This document shows positions 19,009 to 29,073 of a stretch of DNA of 64,000 nt, one piece after another. The translations under genes were made by a program, and so were the position numbers. Positions within the stretch are counted from its first letter, which is position 1; each line of letters begins with the position of its first letter. Source of the stretch: Vittaforma corneae ATCC 50505 (Eukaryota > Microsporidia > Nosematidae); NCBI RefSeq assembly GCF_000231115.1, contig NW_006889848.1, positions 1 through 64,000 of the forward strand, in the 5' to 3' direction. The notes beneath the pieces are model-generated. The model was given only the letters and a program-made list of their open reading frames with translations. It made no database searches and was not told the DNA's origin.

Positions 19009-19752
19009 TTATAACAATAGTCTACTCTTTACTTTCTCATACTGTGCAGGTGTTATTTCTAATATGCTATGGCCTAATTCCTCTTCACTGGTTGAATTGT
19101 ACGGCATTGCAAAAAGAACATCATCCACCATTTTCAAAGAAATTAGTTTCATTCTAATTGCAAGAGCAAGATTAAAGGCATTTATAACGGTTTTGGAATA
19201 TGAATTTAGATCAATTATTAGATTGAAAAATTCAACTTTATCCTTTTTTAAAACTTCATTTCTGATATCTTGTAATATAGCATTTGTCTCTGCAACATCA
19301 TCAATTTGATCTAATGTTTTAGGCATTAGTGTAAAACCTTTAGCTTGGTCATATATTGTTCTCTCTCTTCTTACGATAGATGGCTGAGCAGTATAGTTAA
19401 AAATTAATCTATCAATGAAAACCATTGCTTGGGAATTGGATTTTACAAAAATGAAAAAATCATCCAAAAATTCACTCTCAGCCATTTGAATCAGTCTTTC
19501 AAGTGTCAGTTCATTCCTAACCTCCTTTAAAAGTATGTCTTGCTGTAATTTTATCGTCTCTAATATAATGCTCGTATCCTTGTGTAAGTCACTCATGCAA
19601 GATGCTGACTTAAGCAGTTCATCGAGCTTTTTGAGTATTTCAAAAAGAATAGTCCAATCATCAAGAATGCATTGCTTATTTTCATTTATAAATTCAAAGA
19701 TTTCGAAGTATGTCGAGGGGATCATTATATTTTTATTTGAAATATTCTCCAT
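19009..19752 (-). CDS. NSE4: SMC5/6 complex kleisin Nse4-like
   Basis: 247 aa. The C-terminal third ('VEFFNLIIDLNSYSKTVINAF' then 'NLALAIRMKLISLKMVDDVLFAMP') matches the Nse4 C-terminal winged-helix signature (FFeFvvdP.SFsqTVEN.F..SFLvrdG.v.l..d..glP). The N-terminal part is helical, fitting the kleisin helix that contacts the Smc6 neck. Nse4 bridges Smc5 and Smc6 heads in a DNA-repair complex. Start chosen at the first ATG; a CCC lies ~12 bases upstream. Shorter than yeast Nse4 (402 aa). Confidence 0.72.
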   Translation of the reverse strand: MENISNKNIMIPSTYFEIFEFINENKQCILDDWTILFEILKKLDELLKSASCMSDLHKDTSIILETIKLQQDILLKEVRNELTLERLIQMAESEFLDDFFIFVKSNSQAMVFIDRLIFNYTAQPSIVRRERTIYDQAKGFTLMPKTLDQIDDVAETNAILQDIRNEVLKKDKVEFFNLIIDLNSYSKTVINAFNLALAIRMKLISLKMVDDVLFAMPYNSTSEEELGHSILEITPAQYEKVKSRLLL

Positions 19753-19960
19753 ACTACTTCGGGTGTCCAAAAAAGTCTTATTTAAAAGACAAAACAAAAG
19801 TAAATAAAAATTTAAACCTAACTAACTATTGCCAGATTATTAATAGTATCAACGGGCGACTATTGACGAGAATTAATGTATATCCACCAAACGACATATT
19901 AAATCATAATTTATAAAACAATAGGTAAAAATTTACCAATTGATAGACCAATGCTATGCA

Positions 19961-20545
19961 TTATTTATTTAATATTTGAAAATTTTTGCTACAAAAAGGC
20001 GAATTAAAATCAAAAACTTTCAGCTTACAATTCAAAATAGGCTCTATTTTGATATTTATAGAATCTAAAATAAATATACCGGAATTTGAATAGACATACA
20101 AACAAAGATTTTCACAATTAGATACTCTTAAGTGCCCTGTTTTTAGTGTAATTTCCGAGTTTTTGACGTTTTTTAGGAATACAGTTTCTTCGCATTCAAT
20201 CATTTTTACCATTATTTCATTGCAATCTATTAAATCAATGTTCTTACATTGAATGTCTGTAAAATATTGATAATTGATGCATTTTGAAATTAGTTTGTCG
20301 TAGTTTCCACTAAAATCACTCTTCATATCGAGCTTTAGTTGGCTTTTTTGTCTAGAATACTTTGTACTGTGAAGACTTATTTCTAACTTTGAGGAATACA
20401 ATCTCTTAAGATTTAAAATCTGAGATTTTAAAATCTCACGCGTATGAGAAGATGATTCTTCGGCTAGTTTATTCTCTAAGGACTCTATCATTTTTCTTGC
20501 AAGGTCGAGATCACCGTTTTCTATGTAGTCCTTAATTTTTTCCAT
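19961..20545 (-). CDS. TBCC (C-CAP) domain protein, tubulin cofactor C-like
   Basis: 194 aa. An N-terminal charged helical part (residues 1-80, consistent with the spectrin-like bundle of cofactor C) is followed by a C-CAP beta-helix: 'CKNIDLIDC..', 'VFLKNVKNSEITL', 'GHLRVSNCENLCLYVYSNSG' and 'IFILDSINIKIEP' fit the TBCC repeat pattern (qqlRihdc.ncdiyl.v.s.piIEdc..i.faP). Cofactor C stimulates GTP hydrolysis of beta-tubulin; the arginine finger within Q-R-L-R appears as L-R here. Start after CCCT. Its start codon lies only 13 bp from that of the divergent Dph6 gene. Confidence 0.7.
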   Translation of the reverse strand: MEKIKDYIENGDLDLARKMIESLENKLAEESSSHTREILKSQILNLKRLYSSKLEISLHSTKYSRQKSQLKLDMKSDFSGNYDKLISKCINYQYFTDIQCKNIDLIDCNEIMVKMIECEETVFLKNVKNSEITLKTGHLRVSNCENLCLYVYSNSGIFILDSINIKIEPILNCKLKVFDFNSPFCSKNFQILNK

Positions 20546-20558
20546 AGGGCTTCCCTCA
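20546..20558. promoter_or_regulatory. Shared 13-bp divergent start region
   Basis: Only 13 bases separate the two start codons of the TBCC-domain and Dph6 genes. They contain AGGG-CTT-CCCT: GGG serves as CCC on the minus strand and CCCTCA serves the plus strand, so the element is an inverted repeat giving each gene its own CCC signal. Confidence 0.7.
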
Positions 20559-21299
20559 ATGGATTTCGTTGCTTTAGTCAGTGGAGGAAAAGATAGCATT
20601 TATACAGCCTGTAAATTAATGGATGAAGGTAACAAATTAGTAGCACTAGTTCATATTTTTACCATCGAAAAGTATTCTGACTCATATATGTATCAGACCG
20701 TTGGAACAGAAGCGGCAATACGTCTTGGTGAATGCTTGAATGTTCCAATATACTGTTTTAAAAGTAAATGCAAAGCAGTAAACACAGACTTGGAATATTC
20801 AGAATGCACAGAAGATGAGGTTGAAGATTTATATAATGCATTAAAGGCTGTTCTTGAGAAGCATAGTTTTCAAGCGGTTTCATCTGGTGCCATACACTCA
20901 ACATATCAGAAAAATCGTGTAGAAAATGTATGTAAGAGACTTAATCTGACAAGTCTTACTCCATTATGGAAAAGAGATCAGAGGGAGCTTTTAAAGGAAA
21001 TGATTGATTATGGAATTGATGCCAGGATTATTAAGATTGCCAGTCCATCATTGAGTAAAAAGTGTTTAAATGCAAATTTGAGAGAAATTAAGGAATATAT
21101 GGACAATCAAAAAGTTAAATATGAGATGAACTATTGTGGAGAAGGTGGTGAATTTGAATCTCTAGTTCTTGATTGTAGACATTTTAAAATGAAAATGGTT
21201 GTTGGTTCATATGAAATATGCAGTCATCCTGATGAAAAAAACAGAGATGATGGTGTTTACTATCTTACATTACATAATTTATCCGTTATAGACAAGTAG
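20559..21299 (+). CDS. DPH6: Diphthine-ammonia ligase Dph6
   Basis: 246 aa ATP-pyrophosphatase-type enzyme. The PP-loop SGGKDS is at residues 8-13; 'SGAIHSTYQKNRVENVCKRLNL' and 'PLWKRDQRELLKEMIDYGIDARI' and the late 'CGEGGEFESLVLDC' are diagnostic for Dph6. It catalyses the final ATP-dependent amidation that makes diphthamide on elongation factor 2. It has only the catalytic domain, without the YjgF-like extension of yeast Dph6, which is typical for short forms. Start ATG follows CCCTCA. Confidence 0.94.
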   Translation: MDFVALVSGGKDSIYTACKLMDEGNKLVALVHIFTIEKYSDSYMYQTVGTEAAIRLGECLNVPIYCFKSKCKAVNTDLEYSECTEDEVEDLYNALKAVLEKHSFQAVSSGAIHSTYQKNRVENVCKRLNLTSLTPLWKRDQRELLKEMIDYGIDARIIKIASPSLSKKCLNANLREIKEYMDNQKVKYEMNYCGEGGEFESLVLDCRHFKMKMVVGSYEICSHPDEKNRDDGVYYLTLHNLSVIDK

Positions 21300-21455
21300 A
21301 TTTGTAGAGTATAATTTACTTACATCTCTCACATTCAAATGGCATATAATTATGAATATAGCTGATATTATACTTGATTTTAATATTGCAGTACCCAATA
21401 AAGAGATAAATGGCTAACTATAAGGAACACCACAAATATTGTGTATTATGTGTTT

Positions 21456-22148
21456 TCATTCAATTAAATCTGATAACTTAAGCTTTCTTCTGATGTTTTG
21501 AACTTGATATATGTCATATTCATCTATGTCTTTTACTATGAAACTTGAAATTTTATTGACTTTTAAAAAATAAGCTAGGCATAATGTCTTGGGGTCTGAG
21601 CATTTATGAATATCAGATAACTTGTAGAATATTTCAAATGATCCGCTATGGTCTATCTTTCTTTTAACAAGAAAATTTTTGACTCTCTCATAAATTCCTC
21701 TTAAATAATCCCTGCTTCTGTCTACATATTCAAATGTGTCTCTATAGATTTTTAATAATTTATGTTTTGATAAATTTGAATATTTTAAAAGATCAGATAT
21801 TACAATTGGGAATTCTACTTGTTTTAGAATATGGTATAAAGCAACTATGACTTTGTCTTCTTTTTTGAGTCTATATTTAAATGTTGTGGTAAGTAACAAG
21901 TTCTTCAATGAGCTATTATAACCTTTCAAGTTTAACGGTGTGAGAATTTTCATAATAGCTGCATCATTCACTTTCATTGGATCTTGGATTGAAAATTTCA
22001 TAGATGGACGGTAAAGTGAATGGCTACGCACAACTGGTCTTTGTGGTTGAAGCTCAAAATCTTCAAAGCATTTACCACAACCAGTACAAAACCCTTCAAT
22101 TTGATTTGTATGCTTGCAATTATTTCCCTCAAATTCTAATTCTGACAT
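21456..22148 (-). CDS. Zinc-ribbon plus cyclin-like helical protein
   Basis: 230 aa. The N-terminus has a compact zinc-binding motif C-x-H...C-x2-C-G-x-C (CKHTNQIEGFCTGCGKC), as seen in FCP1-type and TFIIB-type ribbons. Residues ~65-230 are helical and could form cyclin-like repeats ('RLKKEDKVIVALYHILKQVEFPI', 'ISDLLKYSNLSKHKLLKIYRD'). That layout recalls TFIIB/Brf1, but the ribbon lacks the usual C-x2-C-x15-17-C-x2-C pattern, so I do not assign it. Start at the first ATG (two codons inside the longest frame). Confidence 0.6.
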   Translation of the reverse strand: MSELEFEGNNCKHTNQIEGFCTGCGKCFEDFELQPQRPVVRSHSLYRPSMKFSIQDPMKVNDAAIMKILTPLNLKGYNSSLKNLLLTTTFKYRLKKEDKVIVALYHILKQVEFPIVISDLLKYSNLSKHKLLKIYRDTFEYVDRSRDYLRGIYERVKNFLVKRKIDHSGSFEIFYKLSDIHKCSDPKTLCLAYFLKVNKISSFIVKDIDEYDIYQVQNIRRKLKLSDLIE

Positions 22149-22408
22149 TGACAAATTTTAGGCTAAAAAATCCAATTGATATAAATAATTGAAACACCGC
22201 AAATTCAAATACACATTATTGCTAATATTATAATATTTGGAACGAGGGTTTTATTTGATTTATTGTGAATTTCTAGTACTTAGTAAATAATTTTCCAAAC
22301 ATTTATATAGCCTATGTTGTACATTAAAACATTAACATATGAACGAAGTACGTGAAGTATCCGCATGGAAAAAATTATATTAAAAGTTATAATCGCCAAT
22401 GCCTTAAT

Positions 22409-23404
22409 TTAATCTAGTTCATTTTGCGCATTTTCCTCCAATTTAATTGGAAATACATTATCATTTTCGTCTCCCGCAAATACTTCATCGAGATTATTAT
22501 ATTCATTATATCCAAGCGATAGTACTTGCGAGCCTGGAGTATTAATTTCTGATATATATCTCAAAGCTAATTCTTTAGTTTTCCACGATTTAACAGTACA
22601 ATCCTGTGAGGTGGTAACAATCCAGTCTTTAGCCAGACAGAAATCAACTAATGCCGATTCATGAAGCCTTTGGGAAATCATTGCTTTGCCTGGCATTCGT
22701 ACATCATATATCTGGATATATCCTTCACAGTCTGAAACAAATACCAGATTATCTCTAATCTTCAACTGCTCAATGTCATAATCAAGTGATATATTTTCAT
22801 TATTAATATTCAAGTATTTCTGTGAACCGAATACCAGATTATTGCCTTCGAAATCAAATCTTTCAATTGAAACATCATGGTTTTTCTGGGATCTGAGTCT
22901 CATTTCATTTATATCCCATTCAATAATCATCTTATCCTCTGAGCAGGACATAAGCTTTTCAAATTTATTTTTAATACCAGTGACAGGTCCAGTATGACCA
23001 ATAAGGAGATATTGTGGAAGAACGGGAAAATCAACCATAAAATCATAAATCATTATGGCTGGTTCAAATGTTGCTACTCCTATTAGGGTATTTTTGATGA
23101 AACAACTATCAATAATTGTACTGAATACAAACATATCGTGGTGGACGAATATTTCAGTATCATCGTATCCATAAAATGCAACAGTACTTATTTCCTCTGT
23201 ATTTGATGTACAGAATAAAATGCTATCTGTGCTCTTAATCACTGGTCTCTCTTCAGATAGCTTATCAGAAGAGTCAACATCTTTCCTGGGTAATATTGGT
23301 ATCTGAAGATATTCAAGGTGCTCCTTTACACTTTCATTTGGTACAAATTCATTCAACTGTCTAATTTCGGTAGAGTTCGGCAAAAATCCAATTGTATTAA
23401 TCAT
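22409..23404 (-). CDS. PWP1: WD-repeat ribosome biogenesis factor Pwp1
   Basis: 331 aa with 4-5 recognisable WD repeats. The segment 'ISTVAFYGYDDTEIFVHHDM' followed by 'LIGVATFEPAIMIYDF' and 'LIGHTGPVTGI' is specific for Pwp1 (..yvyee.e.n.yvHHDi.l....; vavGtmeP.IeiWDLdv; GHtdaV). Pwp1 functions in early 60S assembly and rDNA chromatin. Shorter than the yeast protein (576 aa). Upstream of the ATG there is CTCCTTCTA rather than CCC. Confidence 0.8.
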   Translation of the reverse strand: MINTIGFLPNSTEIRQLNEFVPNESVKEHLEYLQIPILPRKDVDSSDKLSEERPVIKSTDSILFCTSNTEEISTVAFYGYDDTEIFVHHDMFVFSTIIDSCFIKNTLIGVATFEPAIMIYDFMVDFPVLPQYLLIGHTGPVTGIKNKFEKLMSCSEDKMIIEWDINEMRLRSQKNHDVSIERFDFEGNNLVFGSQKYLNINNENISLDYDIEQLKIRDNLVFVSDCEGYIQIYDVRMPGKAMISQRLHESALVDFCLAKDWIVTTSQDCTVKSWKTKELALRYISEINTPGSQVLSLGYNEYNNLDEVFAGDENDNVFPIKLEENAQNELD

Positions 23405-23697
23405 TAGAAGGAGAGAGGGTGATAGAAACTAGAACAACTTTGAGCAAAAAGTTAAAGATAAAATAAAGAGTATTAGAGTATATCATATTTAATTAATGAA
23501 CTTCTAAGAAGTCTGATTGCAGCCACAAAGTATTGGTAATAGTATTTTTTGTATAAGGTGATGAGTAGATATTTATCGTTGATAAAATGGCTTAAACTGA
23601 TTTATCCTTTATATCCGCAATGATCAATTATTTATTCATTATTTCAACCTCCTAATTTTTAGTTTTGAATTTCTTCTAATTTTTCTCCCCTCAAAAA

Positions 23698-24999
23698 ATG
23701 AACAAAATTATCGTATTTGGTGCTAGTGGAGACCTTGCCAAAAGGAAAATAATGCCTGCGATAAGTAAAATGTGTAGTAAATCTATAAAAGTATACGGAT
23801 ATGCACGCTCAGATTTAGTCAAAACATATTCACAAGAAATCAAAAAATTTTATGACTATTCAATTAACACTGATATAAAGAGTTTTCCAGACAGGGTTAC
23901 TTACATCAAGGGTGAATATACGGATCTATCCCCACTGAAAGACGTTATGGATGAAAACACAGTAGCATATCTTTCTTTGCCACCACATGTTTATCCATCA
24001 GTTCTATTTGAGCTTTCATCCTATAAAGTTGGGATAATCTTGCTTGAAAAACCTTTTGGAACTGGCTTAGAATCTTTCAAAGATTTGCTAAAGTTTAAAA
24101 ATGATAAAATACATTTCGTGGATCATTACCTTCTTAAGCCGATGATGATTTCAATCTATGACATTTATGTGAAAACACCTAGCATTTTTGCTTTTCTGAA
24201 TAAAACAAATATTCAAAGCGTAGAATGTTTGTTCTTTGAAAGTATTCTTGCGGAAGGCAGAGCCTATTTTGACGACAACGGAATGATTAAAGACGTAATG
24301 CAAAATCATCTTGTAGAAGTACTTGCATCTATTCTCTGTGATCATTCACAGGAAATTCTTGATGAATCAAGAACAAGATTTATTAAAAGTATTGATATTG
24401 ACAATGAAAGATATATCTTTGGACAATACAAATCTTATACAGAAGAACTTAAAAAACCATCAAAAACAGAGACATTTGCTGCATTTAAATGCATTGTAAA
24501 AAACGATACATGGGAAAATGTTCCCTTCTTTATGGCGGGTGGTAAAGGATTGAAAAAGAAGACCACCGAGATTAAATTTAATATTCGAAAAGGTATATTT
24601 TGCCATATACTCAACTTAATCGCAAATGATGCTGATAGAAAAGTGTTTAATTCTATAAAGGATTCGGCCGTGTCTATTTCTTTAGTTTTTAATATTGCTC
24701 CTGAAAATGAAATATACCTAAAAATTAAAACCCAAAATGACAACATTAAAATTGTACTTTACACCTCGAATGAAATTAAAGAAATCTCCAAAATGAAAAC
24801 AAATAACAGGCAGGATTATGAATTAATTTTCCAATGCATGATCAATGGTGATTACTTTCCAAGTGTTTCTTTTGAAGAAGCAGGTGAACTATGGAGAGTA
24901 TTTGGGAATATTCTGAATGCGCCAAAACCATTAATATATTATGAACAAGGTGTTGAAATGCCTGAAGAAGTCTATGAATTTTTCAAGGGAGTCGACTAA
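23698..24999 (+). CDS. ZWF1: Glucose-6-phosphate 1-dehydrogenase
   Basis: 433 aa. The dinucleotide-binding motif GASGDLAKRK begins at residue 8, EKPFG at 117-121 and the substrate/catalytic DHYLLKP at 142-148 (family R-I-D-H-Y-L-G-K; the Gly is replaced by Leu). The first step of the pentose phosphate pathway: it oxidises glucose 6-phosphate and reduces NADP+. It is ~60-80 residues shorter than typical eukaryotic enzymes, a common microsporidian trait. Start follows CCCCTCAAAAA. Confidence 0.93.
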   Translation: MNKIIVFGASGDLAKRKIMPAISKMCSKSIKVYGYARSDLVKTYSQEIKKFYDYSINTDIKSFPDRVTYIKGEYTDLSPLKDVMDENTVAYLSLPPHVYPSVLFELSSYKVGIILLEKPFGTGLESFKDLLKFKNDKIHFVDHYLLKPMMISIYDIYVKTPSIFAFLNKTNIQSVECLFFESILAEGRAYFDDNGMIKDVMQNHLVEVLASILCDHSQEILDESRTRFIKSIDIDNERYIFGQYKSYTEELKKPSKTETFAAFKCIVKNDTWENVPFFMAGGKGLKKKTTEIKFNIRKGIFCHILNLIANDADRKVFNSIKDSAVSISLVFNIAPENEIYLKIKTQNDNIKIVLYTSNEIKEISKMKTNNRQDYELIFQCMINGDYFPSVSFEEAGELWRVFGNILNAPKPLIYYEQGVEMPEEVYEFFKGVD

Positions 25000-25160
25000 A
25001 AGAAGCTCTTCATTCATAAATGATGAACTAGCAAAATTTATTCAAACAGATGATATTTCAGCTATAATAAAATAAACTACTTTTAATACAGTTCATTTGT
25101 ATATTTATTTACATCCTTATAGGTATTAATGAAACTAATTGATTTTTACATTATTAGTCT

Positions 25161-25709
25161 CTAGTTGGCTTTGGATATCTGATCATTAGCCTCTATTACA
25201 TTTACAGGTATACCTTCCTCTTTTATTCTTTGTTTTAATCCATCCAAAAATAGCTGTAATATCCTATCATCCACTCCTTCGGCAACACTTACCAAAGTCT
25301 TTAAAAGGTCGCTGTCAAAGGCAAAAGTTTTGCTTAATATTTCAACAAACCCCAATAATATTCTATTTACTTTTCTCAATGAATCCATTTCTTGTATCAT
25401 TAAGTATTCTTTTTTTGTCCTTGATGTTGCCATTACTCTTTGATTAAATATTCCGTTTTTTCTAATCTCATTTTCAAGATTTTTTACTTTATTATCCATT
25501 TTTTTCTGGATTCCTGTTCTTTCAGCTTCTAAAAAACCAATGCTTGACTGCAGTCTATCGATTTTTGTGTTTAAACTCCCTATTTCATATTCTTTATCAT
25601 ATACTTGTGATTGCAACGAGTTGATCTGTCTATGTAAAGTGCTATTTACTTCCCTTAGAACTTTGATTTCATTTATAAGTTCTTGAATTCTACCAAGCTT
25701 ATGTTCCAT
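25161..25709 (-). CDS. Coiled-coil protein, 182 aa
   Basis: Residues 1-90 are an almost continuous heptad-rich coiled coil (Leu/Ile at a/d with Glu, Lys, Gln); residues ~95-165 are a helical C-terminal part. No diagnostic motif. Candidates include kinetochore or spindle-body subunits and tethering factors, but I assign none. The start follows ACCCTCA, supporting a real, transcribed gene. Confidence 0.6.
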   Translation of the reverse strand: MEHKLGRIQELINEIKVLREVNSTLHRQINSLQSQVYDKEYEIGSLNTKIDRLQSSIGFLEAERTGIQKKMDNKVKNLENEIRKNGIFNQRVMATSRTKKEYLMIQEMDSLRKVNRILLGFVEILSKTFAFDSDLLKTLVSVAEGVDDRILQLFLDGLKQRIKEEGIPVNVIEANDQISKAN

Positions 25710-26947
25710 TGAGGGTAGAAGGAGAAAATTTGGAAATTTGAGATAAACAGAACTTAGCTTACACTATTAATTATCAATTAGTTATAATACAGCATATGTT
25801 TAATATAATAATTTATAGATCAAATCTATATATAAACTGTGTTATAATTGATGAATTAAAATTTTTAATTTTTTGTTTATTTTATACTACAATATGGCAT
25901 ATAAGCAATCACACACTTTTCAATACTGGCTGATTATATATACATGGATAAATATCTTTCATAAGTTGATTGACGATATCGTATCTTTCACGATATCCTT
26001 AAATTTGATACTTGGTTTGACCATTTTTAGGTTATTAAATTTAATGAAAAATAAAATAGAAAACCGATATAAATTCCAATTACTCCCAAAAATTTACCCC
26101 TAGGCTCTGTAAACGGAATTTTTCAGCATTCAATTTTTATTTATTAGCCAAAATTTATATGCACATAATTTCAGAAAAAACTATTTTATGAGTATGATCT
26201 TATTGTATACAAAACTTAATGATCATGCCATGGCTTTTCGAATTGCATTGGCTATCATTTTTTCATTTTATAGTCAGGGCTGTACAAAATGTGAGTTTGC
26301 CCGACTGCATTTTCATTATTTTTCCAAATATTAAAGTAAGCACCAGCCTTAATATAAGATTTGATATCGAGGTATACGTTCTGAAAATTAATAACTATGG
26401 GCTTGATATCACCTATATTTATTATATAAAAACATTGGATATAACAAGAGTTGACGCTATTCAATTATCATCTTTTTAAAGCTTATGGTACATTTTAATA
26501 GTAGTATTTTCTTCCTAACAGTGTAACAAATTTTGAATAGGTTCTCATCAAGCCTTTGAAAATTCCTGTTGTTAATTGGATTATAGGTAAAGCCAAGAAA
26601 TACACAAATAACCAATACAATACACTGTAAAAGTACAAAATGAACTTGAAAAATATGTATTGCTCGGAAAGCCAGGAAAATCACCTAAATCTTTTTAAAT
26701 ATACTTTTATTTTGCTAGAACACCAATAAACGTAGCAATATTTTCATATAAAAACCATTAGTATTTGTTATTATATTATTTTCAAATATAAATGTACAAA
26801 ATAAAGCTATATACTTTCAATACAATAGTTTTAAACTATAAAAAATATTCGTTGAAAACAAGGAGCTTGAAAAGAAATAGGCTTAACATTGTGGATCCAA
26901 ATATCAAAGCAATCAGTTTGCGATCAAAAGTTTTAGTGTTTTGGTAT
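25710..26947. other. 1.24-kb gene-free AT-rich spacer
   Basis: The largest gene-free stretch of the window, together with that at 51.6-52.9 kb. Several 70-90 codon frames exist on both strands (for example 26219-26479 plus, 26457-26684 minus) but they lack start signals and recognisable similarity, and their hydrophobic/aromatic composition is what AT-rich noise gives. No tRNA-like structure noticed. It may hold an unrecognised non-coding RNA or decayed gene. Confidence 0.45.
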
Positions 26948-27532
26948 TTATTCATTATTTTTAAGCTTAAATATGGTATGCTCAACATGACCGATATTCT
27001 GCTTGTAATAATTTGAACTTCCAGGCATTTTAATATTAACTGTTCCAATTACAGTATAGTTTGGAAAATTTTCAACTAATTTCTTCATATGTTCAGTCTG
27101 AAATACACAGTACGTTATTTTGGCTGTTTGTGTAGCCATTTTAATTAATGACAGGCTAGAACACTTTGATTTTTCAAGAATTGGACCAACAACAGCAATG
27201 TCGAGAGCATTTTTCTTGAATACCTGTGTATTTGAAACTATGAAATCGCAAGATACATTAAATTCAGTAACATTCTGCTTAATATTCTCATTGGGTGTAT
27301 CGGAAACTATCGATGTGAGAAAAACGGGGTGGCAAAGATTTAATCCAACATGTAAGATTCCGGCTTCAGAATTTAGAACCAGGATGTGCTTATTTTCAAT
27401 TGTATCTTCTTCTTTTAAAATGCAATTAAGTACTTCTGTAGCTATGCTTGGGTTAATATCGTGACTTTTGGTTTTGCTCGTGTGTTCTGAGAAGTTTTTT
27501 ACTTTATTTAATTGATTTGCTAGACATTTCAT
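26948..27532 (-). CDS. Degenerate METTL5-like methyltransferase fold
   Basis: 194 aa. The pattern follows METTL5 (18S rRNA m6A methyltransferase): 'INPSIATEVLNCIL..EDTIENKHILVLNSEAGILHVGL' matches '..T.phiAa.mL..i....dIe.K.v.DLGCGcG.Ls.G', and the ending 'MPGSSNYYKQNIGHVEHTIFKL' matches 'lP.sykfHkkks.dievdl.rf'. But SAM-binding DLGCG is VLNSEAG, and catalytic NPPFG is VVGPIL. Both active motifs are therefore missing: the protein probably keeps the fold as a scaffold (for instance pairing with a Trm112-type partner) or is decaying. Start follows CCCAAAA, so it still looks expressed. Confidence 0.65.
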   Translation of the reverse strand: MKCLANQLNKVKNFSEHTSKTKSHDINPSIATEVLNCILKEEDTIENKHILVLNSEAGILHVGLNLCHPVFLTSIVSDTPNENIKQNVTEFNVSCDFIVSNTQVFKKNALDIAVVGPILEKSKCSSLSLIKMATQTAKITYCVFQTEHMKKLVENFPNYTVIGTVNIKMPGSSNYYKQNIGHVEHTIFKLKNNE

Positions 27533-27704
27533 TTTTGGGATTGATTGAAAATAAAAATTATTTAAGTAAATAATTCGGTTTATTATTACAAAATAATAAA
27601 GATTTAAACTTAGTAGTTCTTACGTAATGATAAATACTTAAAAGAAAAGTATTTTTAAATCATTTTGCAATATATGAAAATAAAACGACTGATTTAACAG
27701 TATT

Positions 27705-28859
27705 TTAATTATAAAGGAAAAGGCCGCTATCCTTTCTTCCAATTACCTTTGAATATGCCTCTTCAAAATCCTCCTGTTTTATTACATATCTACTTGCACG
27801 TACGGCTAACATTCCTGCCTCCTGACATACTGAGTTTATATCTGCACAGCTAAGTTTATCTGATCTTTTCACTATCGATTCAAGATCAACACTAGAATCA
27901 AGACTCATTTTAGCAATGATTGCATTAAACACTAATCTCTTCTGTCTTCTATCAGGTAGTGGGAATTCAATTTTACGATCTAATCTTCCAGGCCTTAAAA
28001 GTGCTGGATCTATTGTATCTGGTCGATTGGTAGCCATAATTACTTTAACATTTGAGCTTTGATCAAATCCATCCATTTGATTTAACAGTTCAATTAATAC
28101 CCTCTGAACTTCCCTATCTGCAGAAGTTGAGGCATCAAATCTTTTAGTTGCAATTGAGTCTACTTCGTCTATAAATACGATAGATGGTGCCTTTTCTCTC
28201 GCTAGCCTAAAGACATCTCTGACCATCCTTGGACCCTCTCCAAGATACTTTTGAATGAATTCTGATCCATTTACGCGTATGAATGTTGAGTTAGTATGAT
28301 GAGCTACCGCTTTGACTAACATTGTTTTACCTGTTCCAGGTGGTCCATAAAGAAGAACACCACGGGGTGGCTCAATACCAATAGCTTTATAAAGATCAAA
28401 CTGAAGAATAGGAAGTTCTACTGTTTCTCTTATCTCTTGCTTTTGAACATCTAATCCACCAATGTCACTGTATGTAATATTCGGCTTTTCCTCTTCTCCT
28501 ACCACAGGAATAGATGAATCTGCTTCTGGAGGTAAAACATCAACAATTGCAGAAGAATGTCTGTGGAGGGCAACTGTAGTATTGGGTACTAGTGCTTCTC
28601 TGTCTATTGTGCTGAGTATTCTCACCATAGCATTAGAACCAGCTGTACTCGACACTATTGCAGTGTTTTTGTCAATCATTTCTAAGAACTGGCCCATTAA
28701 AAGTGGTACAGATTTGACTCTATTTATCTCCTCTTTTGCTCTGGAAAGCTCTTTCTTAAGAATAGCTATCTCTTTTGCAAGATATTCTTTTCTTATCTTT
28801 AAAAGTTTTAATTGTTCTTCCTTGTTAAAACAATTTATGAATTTGTTTTTTACTTCCAT
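27705..28859 (-). CDS. RPT3: 26S proteasome regulatory ATPase Rpt3
   Basis: 384 aa. N-terminal coiled coil (20-50), OB domain, and AAA+ module: Walker A GPPGTGKT (172-179), Walker B FIDEVDS (~229-235), arginine-finger region [15 protein letters not shown]. The stretch '[20 protein letters not shown]', followed by '[19 protein letters not shown]' and 'LPPEADSSI', identifies Rpt3 rather than other Rpt subunits. It unfolds substrates and opens the 20S gate. It ends in L-Y-N, an HbYX gate-opening motif. Start follows CCCCAATACAAA. Confidence 0.95.
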   Translation of the reverse strand: MEVKNKFINCFNKEEQLKLLKIRKEYLAKEIAILKKELSRAKEEINRVKSVPLLMGQFLEMIDKNTAIVSSTAGSNAMVRILSTIDREALVPNTTVALHRHSSAIVDVLPPEADSSIPVVGEEEKPNITYSDIGGLDVQKQEIRETVELPILQFDLYKAIGIEPPRGVLLYGPPGTGKTMLVKAVAHHTNSTFIRVNGSEFIQKYLGEGPRMVRDVFRLAREKAPSIVFIDEVDSIATKRFDASTSADREVQRVLIELLNQMDGFDQSSNVKVIMATNRPDTIDPALLRPGRLDRKIEFPLPDRRQKRLVFNAIIAKMSLDSSVDLESIVKRSDKLSCADINSVCQEAGMLAVRASRYVIKQEDFEEAYSKVIGRKDSGLFLYN

Positions 28860-29073
28860 TTTGTATTGGGGTAAGTATAAAGATTGGAAGTACGCAAATT
28901 TATGTAAAATATCGTGTATTTAAGGAAAGATGCTTGCAACCGAAAAAATGGACAGTCAATCAATAGTAGAATATAAATGTGTATAATTATCAAACAAGCA
29001 TAATAAACTATTATATTAAGTAATAAAAGAATCATTTAAGACATTTTTTATATGAATTTAATATTTATACAAA

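Noticed and set aside
26219..27016. Several 60-90 codon frames on both strands in the 25.7-27.0 kb spacer
   Set aside because: No ATG with a start signal, no similarity, composition of AT-rich noise; one overlaps the METTL5-like gene antisense.
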